From positions 1 through 28,475 of the forward strand of contig USQA01000002.1 of NCBI GenBank assembly GCA_900556695.1: a DNA stretch of 28,475 nt, given 5' to 3'. Source of the stretch: an uncultured Clostridium sp. Its GTDB lineage: Bacteria > Bacillota > Clostridia > TANB77 > CAG-508. A program made the translations under genes and the position numbers. Positions 9,707 through 17,789 of the stretch are shown in pieces. The notes below the pieces were generated by a model. It saw only the letters and a program-made list of their open reading frames with translations, was not told the origin of the DNA and did no database searches. Position 1 is the first letter of the stretch. Every line of letters begins with the position of its first letter.

Positions 9707-10285
9707 GTGAAAAAGATTTATTTAATTCTTACACACACAGGTACTACATTATCTACAATCATAAAATGTTATACTAAAGATGAATTTTCACATGTTTCTA
9801 TAGCATTAGATAAAGAATTAAATACAATGTACAGTTTTGGAAGATTACGTCCAAGTAATCCATTTATTGGAGGATTTGTACATGAAGGAATTGACTTTGG
9901 AACGTTTAAAAGATTTAAAAATACGCAAAGTGAAATATATTCTTTAGAAATTGCAGATAATAAATATGAAAAAATAAAAGAAGAAATAAAAAAATTTGAG
10001 AGTAATAAGGAAAAATATAAATTTAATATTATTGGATTATTTGCTGTAAGTATAAATAAAAAAATTCATTATAAAGATACATTTTATTGTGCAGAATTTG
10101 TTAAATATTTATTTGAAAAAGTGAAGATTGATAATAATTTACCAGATATTATAAGACCTCAAGACTTTAAAAAATTAAAAGATATAGAACTTGTGTATAG
10201 TGGAAAACTTAAAGATTATAAAAAGAATGAATTAACTGATAAAATTACTCTAATTGAAGAAGAAAAAGAAGTAATAGAAAAGTAA
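9707..10285 (+). CDS. Permuted papain-fold (YiiX/NlpC-P60-like) protein
   Basis: A 192-residue protein that begins with GTG at 9707 behind TAGGGGAG. It resembles circularly permuted NlpC/P60 or YiiX-type papain-fold hydrolases, where His comes before Cys: FSHVSIAL gives His29 as candidate base, and FYCAEFVKYLF gives Cys128 as candidate nucleophile. A short LTHTGTTLS N-terminal strand and the SFGRLRP segment fit the fold. There is no signal peptide, so it may act in the cytoplasm or at the membrane face. The C-terminal 40 residues are Lys/Glu-rich. It lies 48 bp after the ABC exporter and 30 bp before metK on the same strand. The substrate is unknown; amidase, acyltransferase and peptidase are all possible. 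Confidence 0.65.
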   Translation: MKKIYLILTHTGTTLSTIIKCYTKDEFSHVSIALDKELNTMYSFGRLRPSNPFIGGFVHEGIDFGTFKRFKNTQSEIYSLEIADNKYEKIKEEIKKFESNKEKYKFNIIGLFAVSINKKIHYKDTFYCAEFVKYLFEKVKIDNNLPDIIRPQDFKKLKDIELVYSGKLKDYKKNELTDKITLIEEEKEVIEK

Positions 10286-10314
10286 ATTTAGATAAAAATA
10301 AAAGGAGAAATAAT

Positions 10315-11458
10315 ATGAAAAAATTATTTACATCAGAAAGTGTTACAGAAGGACATCCAGATAAATTATGTGACTATATTTCAGATAGCATTTTAGATGC
10401 ATACCTAGAAAAAGATGAAAATTCAAGAGTAGCATGTGAAACTGTAGCAGGAAAAGGGGAAATTTATATAACAGGAGAAATTACTTCATCAGCAGAAGTA
10501 GATGTTGAAAAAATTGTTAGAGAAACTATAAAGGAAATAGGGTATGACAATGCAAATACAGATATGGATTATAGAACTTGTAAAATAACTATAAACTTAT
10601 CAAAACAATCTCCTGACATAGCAATTCGGAGTAGATAAATCTTTAGAGAGTAAAGAAGGGCAAGAAGTAGAAACAGAAGGAGCGGGAGATCAAGGGATTA
10701 TGTTTGGCTTTGCATGTGATGAAACAGAAGAATTAATGCCATTGCCAATTTCTTTAGCACATAAATTAGCTAAGAGATTAGCTACTGTTAGAAAAGAAAA
10801 TATAATAAATTACCTAAGACCAGATGGAAAAGTTCAAGTAACAGTTGAATATGAAGATGAAAGCCCAGTAAGGGTAGATACAATAGTTATTTCCACACAA
10901 CATGAAGAAAATGTGGATTTAGATGTGCTAAAAAGAGATATAAAAGAAGAAGTAATAAACAAAATAGTTCCAAAAGAGTTATTAGATAGCAAGACAAAAT
11001 ATTTTATAAATCCTACAGGAAGATTTGTAATAGGAGGACCTTTAGGAGATAGTGGTTTAACAGGAAGAAAAATAATTGTAGACACATATGGTGGATATGC
11101 AAGACATGGAGGAGGAGCTTTTTCTGGAAAGGATCCTACTAAAGTAGATAGATCAGCTGCATATATGGCAAGGTTTATAGCAAAAAATATAGTTGCAAAT
11201 AAATTGGCTAAAAAATGTGAAATACAATTTTCATATGCTATAGGAGTGGCAAAACCAGTTTCTATATATGTTAATACATTTGGAACAAATACTATTCCAG
11301 AAGATGAAATAGTAAGAAAAATATATGAAAAATTTGACTTAACTCCAAGAGGCATAATAAACTATTTGGACTTGAAAAAACCAATATATAAACAAACAAC
11401 TAATTATGGACATTTTGGAACGAGTAGTCTAAATTGGGAAAAAGTGATTTCATTTTAA
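10315..11458 (+). CDS. metK: S-adenosylmethionine synthetase MetK, read through a CGGA quadruplet
   Basis: MetK makes SAM from methionine and ATP. Residues 1-104 are in frame from ATG 10315: TSESVTEGHPDKLCDYISD with catalytic His14, ending SKQSPDIAI. At 10627 comes CGG followed by A; frame zero reads Arg-Ser-Arg then stops at TAA 10636-10638. Reading CGGA 10627-10630 as glycine gives SPDIAIGVDKSL, matching the SPDI-x-x-GVD signature of the family. It continues through GAGDQGIMFGFA (122-133), GRFVIGGPLGDSGLTGRK and GGAFSGKDPTKVDRSAAY to TAA 11456-11458, 380 residues in total. Both segments are well conserved, so the gene is not decayed. MetK is normally essential, which argues that the site is decoded efficiently. 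AAAGGAG precedes the start. No SAM riboswitch fits in the 29-bp gap upstream. Confidence 0.93.
10627..10630 (+). other. CGGA quadruplet codon (Gly105 of MetK), +1 recoding site
   Basis: The context is GAC ATA GCA ATT CGGA GTA GAT AAA. Frame zero would end after 107 residues. The four-base reading yields the invariant Gly of the MetK SPDI..GV motif. It has the same T-CGGA form as the sites at 3151 and 15833. Confidence 0.85.
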
Positions 11459-11466
11459 AAAAATTG

Positions 11467-11475
11467 TGATATAAT
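11467..11475 (+). promoter_or_regulatory. Extended -10 promoter of the acyl-CoA synthetase-like gene
   Basis: TGATATAAT, an extended -10 (TGN plus TATAAT at 11470-11475), lies in the 69-bp gap after metK. No good -35 is seen at 17 bases, which extended -10 promoters tolerate. The start codon at 11528 is about 50 bases downstream. Confidence 0.5.
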
Positions 11476-11527
11476 AGTTAAAGAAAATATATAATTTAGT
11501 TGATGGATTATAGAAAGAGGGAAAACA

Positions 11528-13381
11528 ATGGGATTAAGAGATTTAAAAGTACCAAAAATGAAATTTAAAAAAATGAAAATGGAGAATGTTGCAGAAGAAC
11601 TTGATAAAATAGATTACGAAAAAATGGAGAAAAAAAATATAAAGAAAAGAACTACTCCATATGAGGACAGAACACATTATAAAACAGTAAAAGAATTTTT
11701 TATTGAGGCATCTAAAAAATATCCTAATAATTCATGTATATTAGAAAAACCAAATCATAAAGAACCATATAAAGTAATAACATATAAAGAATTTTATGAA
11801 GATGTTTTAGGACTTGGAACAGCTCTTATAAATGTATTAAAATTACAAGATAAGAGAGTAATAATTATAGGAGAAACTCAATATGGATGGTATGTTTCTT
11901 ATATGGCAATGCTATGTGGAGTAGGAATAGCAGTACCAACAGATAGAGAATTACCATTAAATGAGTTAGAAAATATAGTAAAAAGATCAAAAGCATCTGC
12001 AATTATATATTCTCCAAAAAAGGAAGATGATATAAAGAAATTAAAAGAAGATCTTCCAGAAGTAGAATATTTTATTGAAATGAAATCAGATAAAAAATTA
12101 GAAGGTAAAGATGTTGGATTACAACATTTAATAGATTTAGGAAAAAATCTTATAGAATCAGGTAATAACAGTTTTGAAGAAATAGAGATTGATCCAGAAG
12201 AGTTTAAAATATTATTTTTTACATCTGGAACAACATCAAATTCAAAAGGTGTAATGCTAAACAACAGAAATTTAGCAGAAAATATTAATGCAGTAACAGC
12301 ATATGTTAAATTATATCCAACAGATAGAATGTTTTCAGTATTACCATTACACCACTGCTATGAATCAACAATAGGATTTTTATACCCTATTTCACGAGGT
12401 GGTTCTATAGCCATTTGTGAAGGATTAAGATACATAGTACCAAATTTACAAGAAAGTAAACCAACAGCAATTTTAACAGTACCACTTCTAGTCGAAAATT
12501 TATACAAAAAAATAAATGAGAAAATAGTAAAAAGTAAAAAAGATAAAGTGGTAAATACAATGATATCAATTACAAATGCATTAAAAAGTACAGGAATTGA
12601 TGTTAAAAGAAAAGTATTCAAAGAAATACATGAAAATTTAGGTGGAAACTTAAGAATAATAGTTTCTGCAGCAGCACCAATAGATAAAAAGGTTGGAATA
12701 TGGTTACAAAATATAGGAATTACATTTTTACAAGGATATGGCTTAACAGAAACTGCACCAATATCAGCATTAACACCTGAATATAAAACAGCTGTAGGAT
12801 CAGCAGGTAAAGCAATTGTTCAAGCAGACATAAAAGTAAAAGATCCAAACGAAAATGGAGAGGGTGAAATTTTAATAAAAACACCTACTCTAATGATGGG
12901 ATATTACGAAGATGAAGAAGAAACTAAAAAAGTTATAGATGAAGATGGATATTTTAATTCAGGAGATATAGGATATATTGATGAAGAAGGATATATTTAT
13001 ATAACAGGTAGAAGTAAAAATGTTATTGTTACTCAAAACGGAAAAAACATCTATCCAGAAGAAATAGAAATGATGTTAGATAAAGTAGAAGAAATAAAAG
13101 AATCTATGATATATGGTAAAAAACCAGAAAAAAATAGTAGAAAAGAACAAAAAGAATTAATAATAACAGCTAAAGTAATACCAGATTATGAAAAAATAGA
13201 AGAAATGTATGGTAAAATTTCTAAAGAACAAATATATGATATAATTTGGAAAAGAATAAAAGAAGTAAACAAAAAATTAACTTCTTATAAAGCAATTAAA
13301 ACTCTTGAAATTAAAGAAGGAGAATTTGAAAAAACTTCAACTATGAAGATTAAAAGATATAAAGAAATAAATCAAAAATAG
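11528..13381 (+). CDS. AMP-dependent (long-chain acyl-CoA) synthetase-like enzyme
   Basis: A 617-residue ANL-superfamily adenylating enzyme. The P-loop-like motif is FTSGTTSNSKGVML (231-244), followed by a HHCYE segment near residue 277, the ATP/acyl motif GYGLTETAP, and the hinge and C-terminal domain GYFNSGDIGYIDEEGYIYIT then GRSKNVIVTQNGKNIYPEEI. The catalytic lysine is probably in the KTSTMKIKRYKE segment close to the end. Such enzymes form acyl-AMP and then acyl-CoA, or acyl-ACP or another thioester, at the inner face of the membrane. The N-terminal 45 residues are very basic and could aid membrane association. The start is supported by GAAAGAGGG 8 bases before ATG. It has its own promoter and terminator. 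The precise acyl substrate is not readable. Confidence 0.87.
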   Translation: MGLRDLKVPKMKFKKMKMENVAEELDKIDYEKMEKKNIKKRTTPYEDRTHYKTVKEFFIEASKKYPNNSCILEKPNHKEPYKVITYKEFYEDVLGLGTALINVLKLQDKRVIIIGETQYGWYVSYMAMLCGVGIAVPTDRELPLNELENIVKRSKASAIIYSPKKEDDIKKLKEDLPEVEYFIEMKSDKKLEGKDVGLQHLIDLGKNLIESGNNSFEEIEIDPEEFKILFFTSGTTSNSKGVMLNNRNLAENINAVTAYVKLYPTDRMFSVLPLHHCYESTIGFLYPISRGGSIAICEGLRYIVPNLQESKPTAILTVPLLVENLYKKINEKIVKSKKDKVVNTMISITNALKSTGIDVKRKVFKEIHENLGGNLRIIVSAAAPIDKKVGIWLQNIGITFLQGYGLTETAPISALTPEYKTAVGSAGKAIVQADIKVKDPNENGEGEILIKTPTLMMGYYEDEEETKKVIDEDGYFNSGDIGYIDEEGYIYITGRSKNVIVTQNGKNIYPEEIEMMLDKVEEIKESMIYGKKPEKNSRKEQKELIITAKVIPDYEKIEEMYGKISKEQIYDIIWKRIKEVNKKLTSYKAIKTLEIKEGEFEKTSTMKIKRYKEINQK

Positions 13382-13401
13382 CAAATTGCTATTTTTGATT
13401 T
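13369..13401 (+). terminator. Hairpin terminator overlapping the stop codon
   Basis: Bases 13369-13384 and 13386-13401 are perfect reverse complements centred on AAATT (in practice about 14 bp with a 5-base loop), and the 3' arm contains TATTTTTGATTT. The TAG stop at 13379-13381 lies in the 5' arm, so the terminator forms from the end of the coding sequence. Confidence 0.7.
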
Positions 13402-13476
13402 GTTTCAGATTTATTTTAAACATAAAAATTGAATACAAAAATTGACAAAAAATCACAAATTTTGTCCCAAAATTCA

Positions 13477-13505
13477 TTTACAAAAAGTTAAAAATATGTT
13501 AAAAT
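13477..13505 (+). promoter_or_regulatory. Sigma-A-type promoter of the MATE fusion gene
   Basis: TTTACA (13477-13482), exactly 17 bases, then TAAAAT (13500-13505). The predicted start is near 13512, leaving a leader of about 100 bases before ATG 13612. Confidence 0.65.
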
Positions 13506-13524
13506 AAAAAATACTGGAAACGAA

Positions 13525-13582
13525 CATTATTATAAATAATAATGATTAACGAACAACACATTGCGGTGTTGTATTTTTTTTT
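13525..13582 (+). terminator. Leader hairpins with an intrinsic terminator before the MATE gene (possible attenuator)
   Basis: Two structures lie between the promoter and the ribosome site. The first, 13525-13544, is an 8-bp CATTATTA/TAATAATG hairpin with loop TAAA. The second, 13553-13572, is ACAACAC/GTGTTGT with a 6-base loop, followed by about nine T (13574-13582). The second is a textbook terminator yet sits after the promoter and before AGGAGG at 13595-13600. It could attenuate the transporter gene. Alternatively the promoter call is wrong and it terminates upstream transcription. Confidence 0.6.
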
Positions 13583-13611
13583 GAAAGTAGGAAAAGGAGG
13601 CAAAAATAGAA

Positions 13612-15630
13612 ATGGAAAAAGAAGAAAACATATTAGGCAGTGAAAAAATAATTAAGTTGATAAGAAAGTTTTCAATACCATGTATTATATCACTAGTGGT
13701 AAACTCATTATATAATATAGTTGACCAAATATTTATAGGATGGGGTGTAGGATATTTAGGAAATGGAGCTACAAATGTTGTGTTCCCATTAAATATGATA
13801 GCACTTGCATTTGCTTTAATGTTTGGTGATGGAGCTTCAGCATATTTGAGTTTAAAATTAGGAGAAAAAAAGAAAGAAGAGGCAAGTAAAGGTGTAGCAA
13901 ATGGAATTGTAATATCAGTAATAATATCATTAATATTATGCATTATATCACTAGTATTTCTACCACAAATATTAAAAGTGTTTGGATGTACAGATGCTTT
14001 AAGACAATACGCACTACAATATGGATATGTAATTGTAGTAGGATTACCATTTATGATGATTGGAACAACATTAAATTCAATTATAAGAGCAGATGGAAGT
14101 CCAAAATATTCAATGACAACAATGGTATTAGGTGCTATTTTAAATATAATTTTAGATCCTATTTTTATATTTGTATTTAAAATGGGAGTAGAAGGAGCAG
14201 CAATAGCTACTGTAATAAGTCAGATATTAACATTTGCATTAAATGTATGTTATATAAAGAAATTTAAGTCAATAGAAATAAACAAAGAAAGCTTTAAACT
14301 AAAACAAAATGTAGTAAGAAAAGTAACAACTTTAGGAATTAGCAGTTTTATAACTCAAATGAGTATAGTATTTGTTATGGCAGTTGAAAACAACCTATTA
14401 GGAAAATATGGAGCAGATTCAAAATTCGGTTCAGAAATACCAATTACAGTATTAGGAATAGTAATGAAAATTAGCCAAATCTTAAATAGCATTATTATAG
14501 GAATAGCAGCAGGTACACAACCAATTATAGGATACAATTATGGAGCAGAAAAATATGATAGAGTAAAACAAACTATAAAAACTGTTTTAGGATTAAGTGT
14601 AATTATAAGTACAATTGCATTTATATTATTCCAAACTATACCAGATAAACTTATTTCTATATTTGGTAGTGGTGATTCTAATTATATGGAATTTGCATGT
14701 TTAGCATTTAGAACTTATCTAATGTTATGTATATGTAATGGAATACAAATACCAGCAGGAATAGTTTTTCAAGCTATTGGAAAAAGCTTTAAAAGTGCGG
14801 TTATATCATTATCAAGACAAATATTATTTTTAATACCAGCTATGTTTACTTTTGGAAGATTATTAGGAATAAAGGGAGTCTTATATGCAGGACCATTTGC
14901 TGATGGATTAGCATTTTTAATATCAGCTTCATTACTTGTAGTTGAAATAAAACATTTTGGTAAAAACAAAAATAAAGATATTACATTAAGCAATAGTGAA
15001 AAAGCAAAAGAAACATTAAAAGACAAAATAACAATAACAATATCAAGAGAATATGGTTCAGGCGGAAGATACATAGGTCAATTAGTAGCAGACAAATTAG
15101 GAATAAAATTATATGACAAAGAATTTGTAGAAAAATTGGCAGTCGAAACAGGATTATCTGAAGAATATATTGAGAATAATGAACAAAAAAGAAATGCATT
15201 AGATGCTTTAAATAGTGGATACTATTTTGGAATGAATAATTCAGATGAGTTATTTATCAAAGAATCAGAATTAATTAAAGAAATAGCTAATAAGGAATCT
15301 TGTGTTATTATTGGTAGATGTGCAGATTTTATCTTAAAAGATAATTCAAATATAATAAAAGTATTTGTATATAGCAATATGGAAGATGAAGTGAAAAGAG
15401 CAACTAAATTTTATGGATTAGATGAAAAAAATGCTAAAAAAGAAATAAAAAGAATAAATAAATTAAGAGCAAGTCATTATAAATATTATACAGAAAAAGA
15501 ATGGAAAGACAATTCAAACTATGATATTTGTATAAACAGTGATGCCTTAGGAGTTGAGAAGTCAGCAGAATTAATTTGTAACTTAATAGAAGAAAAAATT
15601 AATACGAAAGAAAAAGCAATTCATAAATAA
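13612..15630 (+). CDS. MATE efflux transporter fused to a cytidylate-kinase-like domain
   Basis: One open frame of 672 residues with two unrelated modules. Residues about 1-450 form a MATE/NorM-type antiporter: twelve hydrophobic segments, the FSIPCIISLVVNSLYNIVDQ opening, and the GDGASAYLSLKLG and GAQP/NYGAE-like segments (AAGTQPIIGYNYGAEKYD). After a short Lys-rich linker, residues from about 473 carry ITISREYGSGGRYIGQLVAD, the P-loop variant of cytidylate-kinase-like (Cytidylate_kin2) proteins, followed by IIGRCADFIL and a basic lid-like segment. No stop or frame change separates them, so this is a true fusion. The kinase domain would hang in the cytoplasm and might gate transport or respond to nucleotides; its substrate is unknown. 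AGGAGG lies upstream of ATG 13612. Confidence 0.85.
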   Translation: MEKEENILGSEKIIKLIRKFSIPCIISLVVNSLYNIVDQIFIGWGVGYLGNGATNVVFPLNMIALAFALMFGDGASAYLSLKLGEKKKEEASKGVANGIVISVIISLILCIISLVFLPQILKVFGCTDALRQYALQYGYVIVVGLPFMMIGTTLNSIIRADGSPKYSMTTMVLGAILNIILDPIFIFVFKMGVEGAAIATVISQILTFALNVCYIKKFKSIEINKESFKLKQNVVRKVTTLGISSFITQMSIVFVMAVENNLLGKYGADSKFGSEIPITVLGIVMKISQILNSIIIGIAAGTQPIIGYNYGAEKYDRVKQTIKTVLGLSVIISTIAFILFQTIPDKLISIFGSGDSNYMEFACLAFRTYLMLCICNGIQIPAGIVFQAIGKSFKSAVISLSRQILFLIPAMFTFGRLLGIKGVLYAGPFADGLAFLISASLLVVEIKHFGKNKNKDITLSNSEKAKETLKDKITITISREYGSGGRYIGQLVADKLGIKLYDKEFVEKLAVETGLSEEYIENNEQKRNALDALNSGYYFGMNNSDELFIKESELIKEIANKESCVIIGRCADFILKDNSNIIKVFVYSNMEDEVKRATKFYGLDEKNAKKEIKRINKLRASHYKYYTEKEWKDNSNYDICINSDALGVEKSAELICNLIEEKINTKEKAIHK

Positions 15631-15650
15631 AAAATATCTAAATAAATATA

Positions 15651-15680
15651 AAAAGGAAGGAGTATAAAATCCTTCCTTTT
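15651..15680. terminator. Bidirectional terminator between MATE fusion and M14 peptidase
   Basis: AAAAGGAAGGA (15651-15661) and TCCTTCCTTTT (15670-15680) pair perfectly around an 8-base loop. The T-run works on the plus strand and the A-run gives U on the minus strand, so it can end both convergent genes. Confidence 0.8.
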
Positions 15681-15685
15681 ATGTA

Positions 15686-16610
15686 TTATAAAATTGCACC
15701 TAAAATTAGAATACCAATATTATCTTTATAAATTTCATCAAATTGTGAAATAGGTAAAGGATTTTCACCTAAACCAGCTTCGATTGTATAACCAGGTCTA
15801 TTATATGTTTGAATAAACCAATCTTTATATCCGAGCAAAGCTAGAATTATAAGGTACATCAGTTAATAAATAACCACTAGAATTTGCAAAACGTCTGCCT
15901 ATTTCATAACCCCTAGGAGGATTAATATTTTGAAAATTCCAGTAAATTTCTTGACCTTGGGTATGAAAAGAAATAGTTAATCTAAAGTTATGAGAAAGTG
16001 TAAAATCATATATAGCCAAAGACTCTGGTTCAGTAAGTGGACCATATCCGACAAAATCTCTAGGAGCAGGCATAGTAAAACCTTGTTCATATTTTATCTC
16101 TTTTGCATTTTCCCATCCGGCTGGAAATTGTAAATTTAAATCAACGCCATTAATATTAGCTTTCCATCCATTAGGAAATGGGATATCAGGAAAATTAGAA
16201 GCAATATTTTCAGCCAAAATGTATGATGAAGAACTAGTAGGCAAATAACCAGTAACTAAATCGACACCATCAGGATTAACCATTGGCATTATATAAATAG
16301 AACAAGTATTAAATAAACTTCTAATAGAATAATTATATAACCTACCATTAGAAACAAAAGCTTTAGAATAATCTTCTATAAACTTCATAAGAACAACACT
16401 ATTAATCCACTCATTAGCATGAATACTAGCAGAATAAAAAACTTTTTTAGGGCCATTTCCCAATTTTACAACATAAATAGGGGAGCCCAAAACACTAGTT
16501 GAAACAGTTTGAACATTTAAAAAAGGATAAGTTCTAACAAGACTAGAAAGATTTTGCCTTAAAATAGAAGAAGAGTAAAGCATATTTGTAGGAACAATAT
16601 TTTCATTCAT
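15686..16610 (-). CDS. M14-family zinc carboxypeptidase / gamma-D-Glu-diamino acid endopeptidase-like, read through a CGGA quadruplet
   Basis: A zinc peptidase of the M14 family that resembles enzymes cutting gamma-D-Glu-diaminopimelate peptides of murein. ATG 16610 is preferred over an in-frame GTG at 16619, because AGGTGA just upstream of the ATG is the ribosome site. Zinc ligands are His64 and Glu67 (SIHANEW) and His216 (SFHTQGQ); PDGVDL and the Arg region follow the family. Frame zero reaches CGG-ATA-TAA at 15833-15825, giving 261 residues without the catalytic Glu. Reading CGGA 15833-15830 as Gly260 restores GYKDWFIQTYNRPGYTIEAG with catalytic Glu277, then LGENPLPISQF, and TAA at 15688-15686, 307 residues in all. 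There is no signal peptide, so it may act on imported muropeptides or in the mother cell or spore. It converges on the MATE gene. Confidence 0.85.
15830..15833 (-). other. CGGA quadruplet codon (Gly260 of the M14 peptidase), +1 recoding site
   Basis: On the minus strand the context is AGC TTT GCT CGGA TAT AAA GAT TGG. Frame zero stops two codons after the start of the site. The four-base reading restores the AGYKDW segment and the catalytic-Glu region. It is the third T-CGGA site of identical form. Confidence 0.82.
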
Positions 16611-16679
16611 ATAAATCACCTATCGTATTATATGACATAAATTTGCCATTGGTTCCGGGGTTAAATTGCAAAATTTTTA

Positions 16680-16708
16680 TTGATAAAAAAATATAAATAT
16701 AGTATAAT
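16680..16708 (+). promoter_or_regulatory. Promoter of tmRNA
   Basis: TTGATA (16680-16685), exactly 17 bases, TATAAT (16703-16708), with the predicted mature 5' end of tmRNA 11 bases further on. Near-consensus, as expected for a highly expressed stable RNA. Confidence 0.8.
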
Positions 16709-16718
16709 AATTTTATAT

Positions 16719-17073
16719 GGGGATGTAATGGTTTCGACATTACACCAGAAGCATAGATTGCAAGTAGTGGATGGGCGCTTTGGCCACTTTAAAAAAGCGA
16801 AATTAAAAATAAACGCTGATAATCAAGAATTAGCATTAGCTGCCTAATTGCGGCTACGCTTTACTAGGTAGTCCCACCTATTTAGATAAAGTGCAATAAC
16901 AGTGGGAAACAAATCTACTCTTGCTTTTAGAGTAGAGGGTATTTAAAAAAGCTATATTTTATTTTAACCTGTTTGTCGGTGGAAGTAAAATGAATATAAA
17001 AGATAAACTAAACTTGTAGATGTTTATGTGGAAAGTGTTATGGACAGGAGTTCGACTCTCCTCATCTCCACCA
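16719..17073 (+). ncRNA. ssrA: Transfer-messenger RNA
   Basis: tmRNA of about 355 bases, which rescues ribosomes stalled without a usable codon. The 5' end GGGGATG pairs with CATCTCC at the 3' end to form the acceptor stem, and CCA is encoded (17071-17073). The 3' tRNA-like part has GGAGTTCGACTCTCC as T-arm. The tag reading frame starts around GCG 16797 and ends at TAA 16845-16847, giving AKLKINADNQELALAA with the usual ALAA degradation end; the exact resume codon is not certain. At about 16 codons the tag is long for tmRNA. It has its own promoter and is followed after 48 bp by the unusual tRNA-Gly. A tmRNA would also act at unreadable CGG codons if quadruplet decoding failed. Confidence 0.95.
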
Positions 17074-17080
17074 AAAGAAC

Positions 17081-17109
17081 ACTATTATAATTGTTATATA
17101 GTAGTTTTT
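17081..17109 (+). terminator. Weak hairpin with T-run after tmRNA
   Basis: ACTA-T-TATAA (17081-17090) pairs with TTATA-TAGT (17094-17102) with one bulged T, followed by AGTTTTT. It is AT-rich, so read-through into the tRNA is plausible. No convincing separate tRNA promoter is visible. Confidence 0.45.
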
Positions 17110-17121
17110 CTAATTAAATAT

Positions 17122-17195
<74 letters not shown>

Positions 17196-17238
17196 GTAAC
17201 GTTTCTGTTCGAACTTTTTTCATAGAACAGATGATATG

Positions 17239-17268
17239 AAAATCAATCAGTAAAATGGTTGATTTTTT
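17239..17268 (+). terminator. Terminator after tRNA-Gly
   Basis: AAAATCAATCA (17239-17249) and TGGTTGATTTT (17256-17266) form an 11-bp stem with one G-T pair and a 6-base loop, followed by more T. It closes the stable-RNA unit. Confidence 0.7.
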
Positions 17269-17317
17269 CTTTTGCAAAAAATCATCCTAAATTTAAAATG
17301 AAAGGATGGTGTGAAAA

Positions 17318-17602
17318 ATGAATATTATCAAAGAAGAATTACAATTTGAGGAAAGCCTTAAACAAAGACTTGAATTTATATGTGAGTTTTCAAAGGTTAC
17401 CCCTACTTTTATCAATGGTAGCATAAGAAAGATTGATAAAACAAATATCTCGTATATTGAACCACATAGAGTAATTATAAAAAATACTACATTTCTAGTC
17501 TTTAATTATTCTAATGATGTTTATATCTCTAATTTAGTAAATAAAATCCACTTATCTGAATTAGAAGAATATTTGAAAAAAATTTGGTTTGTAAAAAATT
17601 GA
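17318..17602 (+). CDS. Hypothetical protein at the left side of the mobile element
   Basis: A 94-residue protein that I do not recognise. AAAGGATGG lies about 10 bases before ATG 17318, and the frame is uninterrupted. The sequence alternates charged helix (NIIKEELQFEESLKQRLEF) and short beta segments (HRVIIKNTTFLVFNY), ending in LEEYLKKIWFVKN. It has no membrane helix or signal peptide. The -35 of the next promoter overlaps its stop codon. It lies between the tRNA-Gly terminator and the serine recombinase, so it is probably element cargo or an element regulator, though it could still be chromosomal because no att site is identified. Confidence 0.55.
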   Translation: MNIIKEELQFEESLKQRLEFICEFSKVTPTFINGSIRKIDKTNISYIEPHRVIIKNTTFLVFNYSNDVYISNLVNKIHLSELEEYLKKIWFVKN

Positions 17603-17626
17603 CATTTCCTTAAATCGTGATATAAT
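17599..17626 (+). promoter_or_regulatory. Strong sigma-A promoter upstream of the recombinase leader
   Basis: TTGACA (17599-17604), 16 bases, TATAAT (17621-17626), both perfect consensus. The -35 overlaps the stop of the 94-residue gene. The transcript would run through a leader of about 170 bases before the recombinase start. Confidence 0.8.
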
Positions 17627-17672
17627 ATAGGCAATTAATTATGTATAGTTGTTCGGCAATAGCTATATATAA

Positions 17673-17759
17673 ATGTATGAGTACTTTGAAAAATTTATAT
17701 TATATTACAATTATATTGTATTTTATTACGTGATAAATGGATTTAAGAGATGTCAATAG
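17673..17759 (+). CDS. Possible leader peptide of the recombinase transcript
   Basis: An ATG at 17673 opens a frame of 28 codons, rich in Tyr, Phe and Ile, beginning MYEYFEKF and ending NGFKRCQ. It stops at TAG 17757-17759, inside the 5' arm of the terminator at 17746. That position is what is expected of a leader peptide whose ribosome decides whether the terminator forms. No good ribosome site precedes it, so translation is uncertain. Confidence 0.4.
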   Translation: MYEYFEKFILYYNYIVFYYVINGFKRCQ

Positions 17760-17789
17760 TACTCGTATGTACTTTGATGTCTCTTTTTT
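17746..17789 (+). terminator. Intrinsic terminator/attenuator before the serine recombinase
   Basis: AGAGATGTCAA (17746-17756) pairs with TTGATGTCTCT (17774-17784) with two G-T pairs. After a bulged T, AGTAC pairs with GTACT around loop TCGTAT, and six T follow. It lies after the promoter and 4 bases before AGGAGG of the recombinase. A 10-base stretch at 17676-17685 can pair with 17758-17767 (one G-T) and would disrupt this hairpin, giving an antiterminator. Confidence 0.65.

Noticed and set aside
10286..10314. SAM riboswitch before metK
   Set aside because: The gap from the previous gene is only 29 bases and no terminator or conserved core is present.
16627..16632. Minus-strand TATAAT as promoter of the M14 peptidase
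   Set aside because: The expected start would fall at the ribosome-binding site, leaving no leader, and no -35 is recognisable.
17204..17231. TCTGTTC/GAACAGA inverted repeat after the tRNA as a terminator or att site
   Set aside because: The loop is 14 bases with the T-run inside the loop rather than after the stem, and no second copy of the tRNA 3' end or of this repeat was found to define an att pair.
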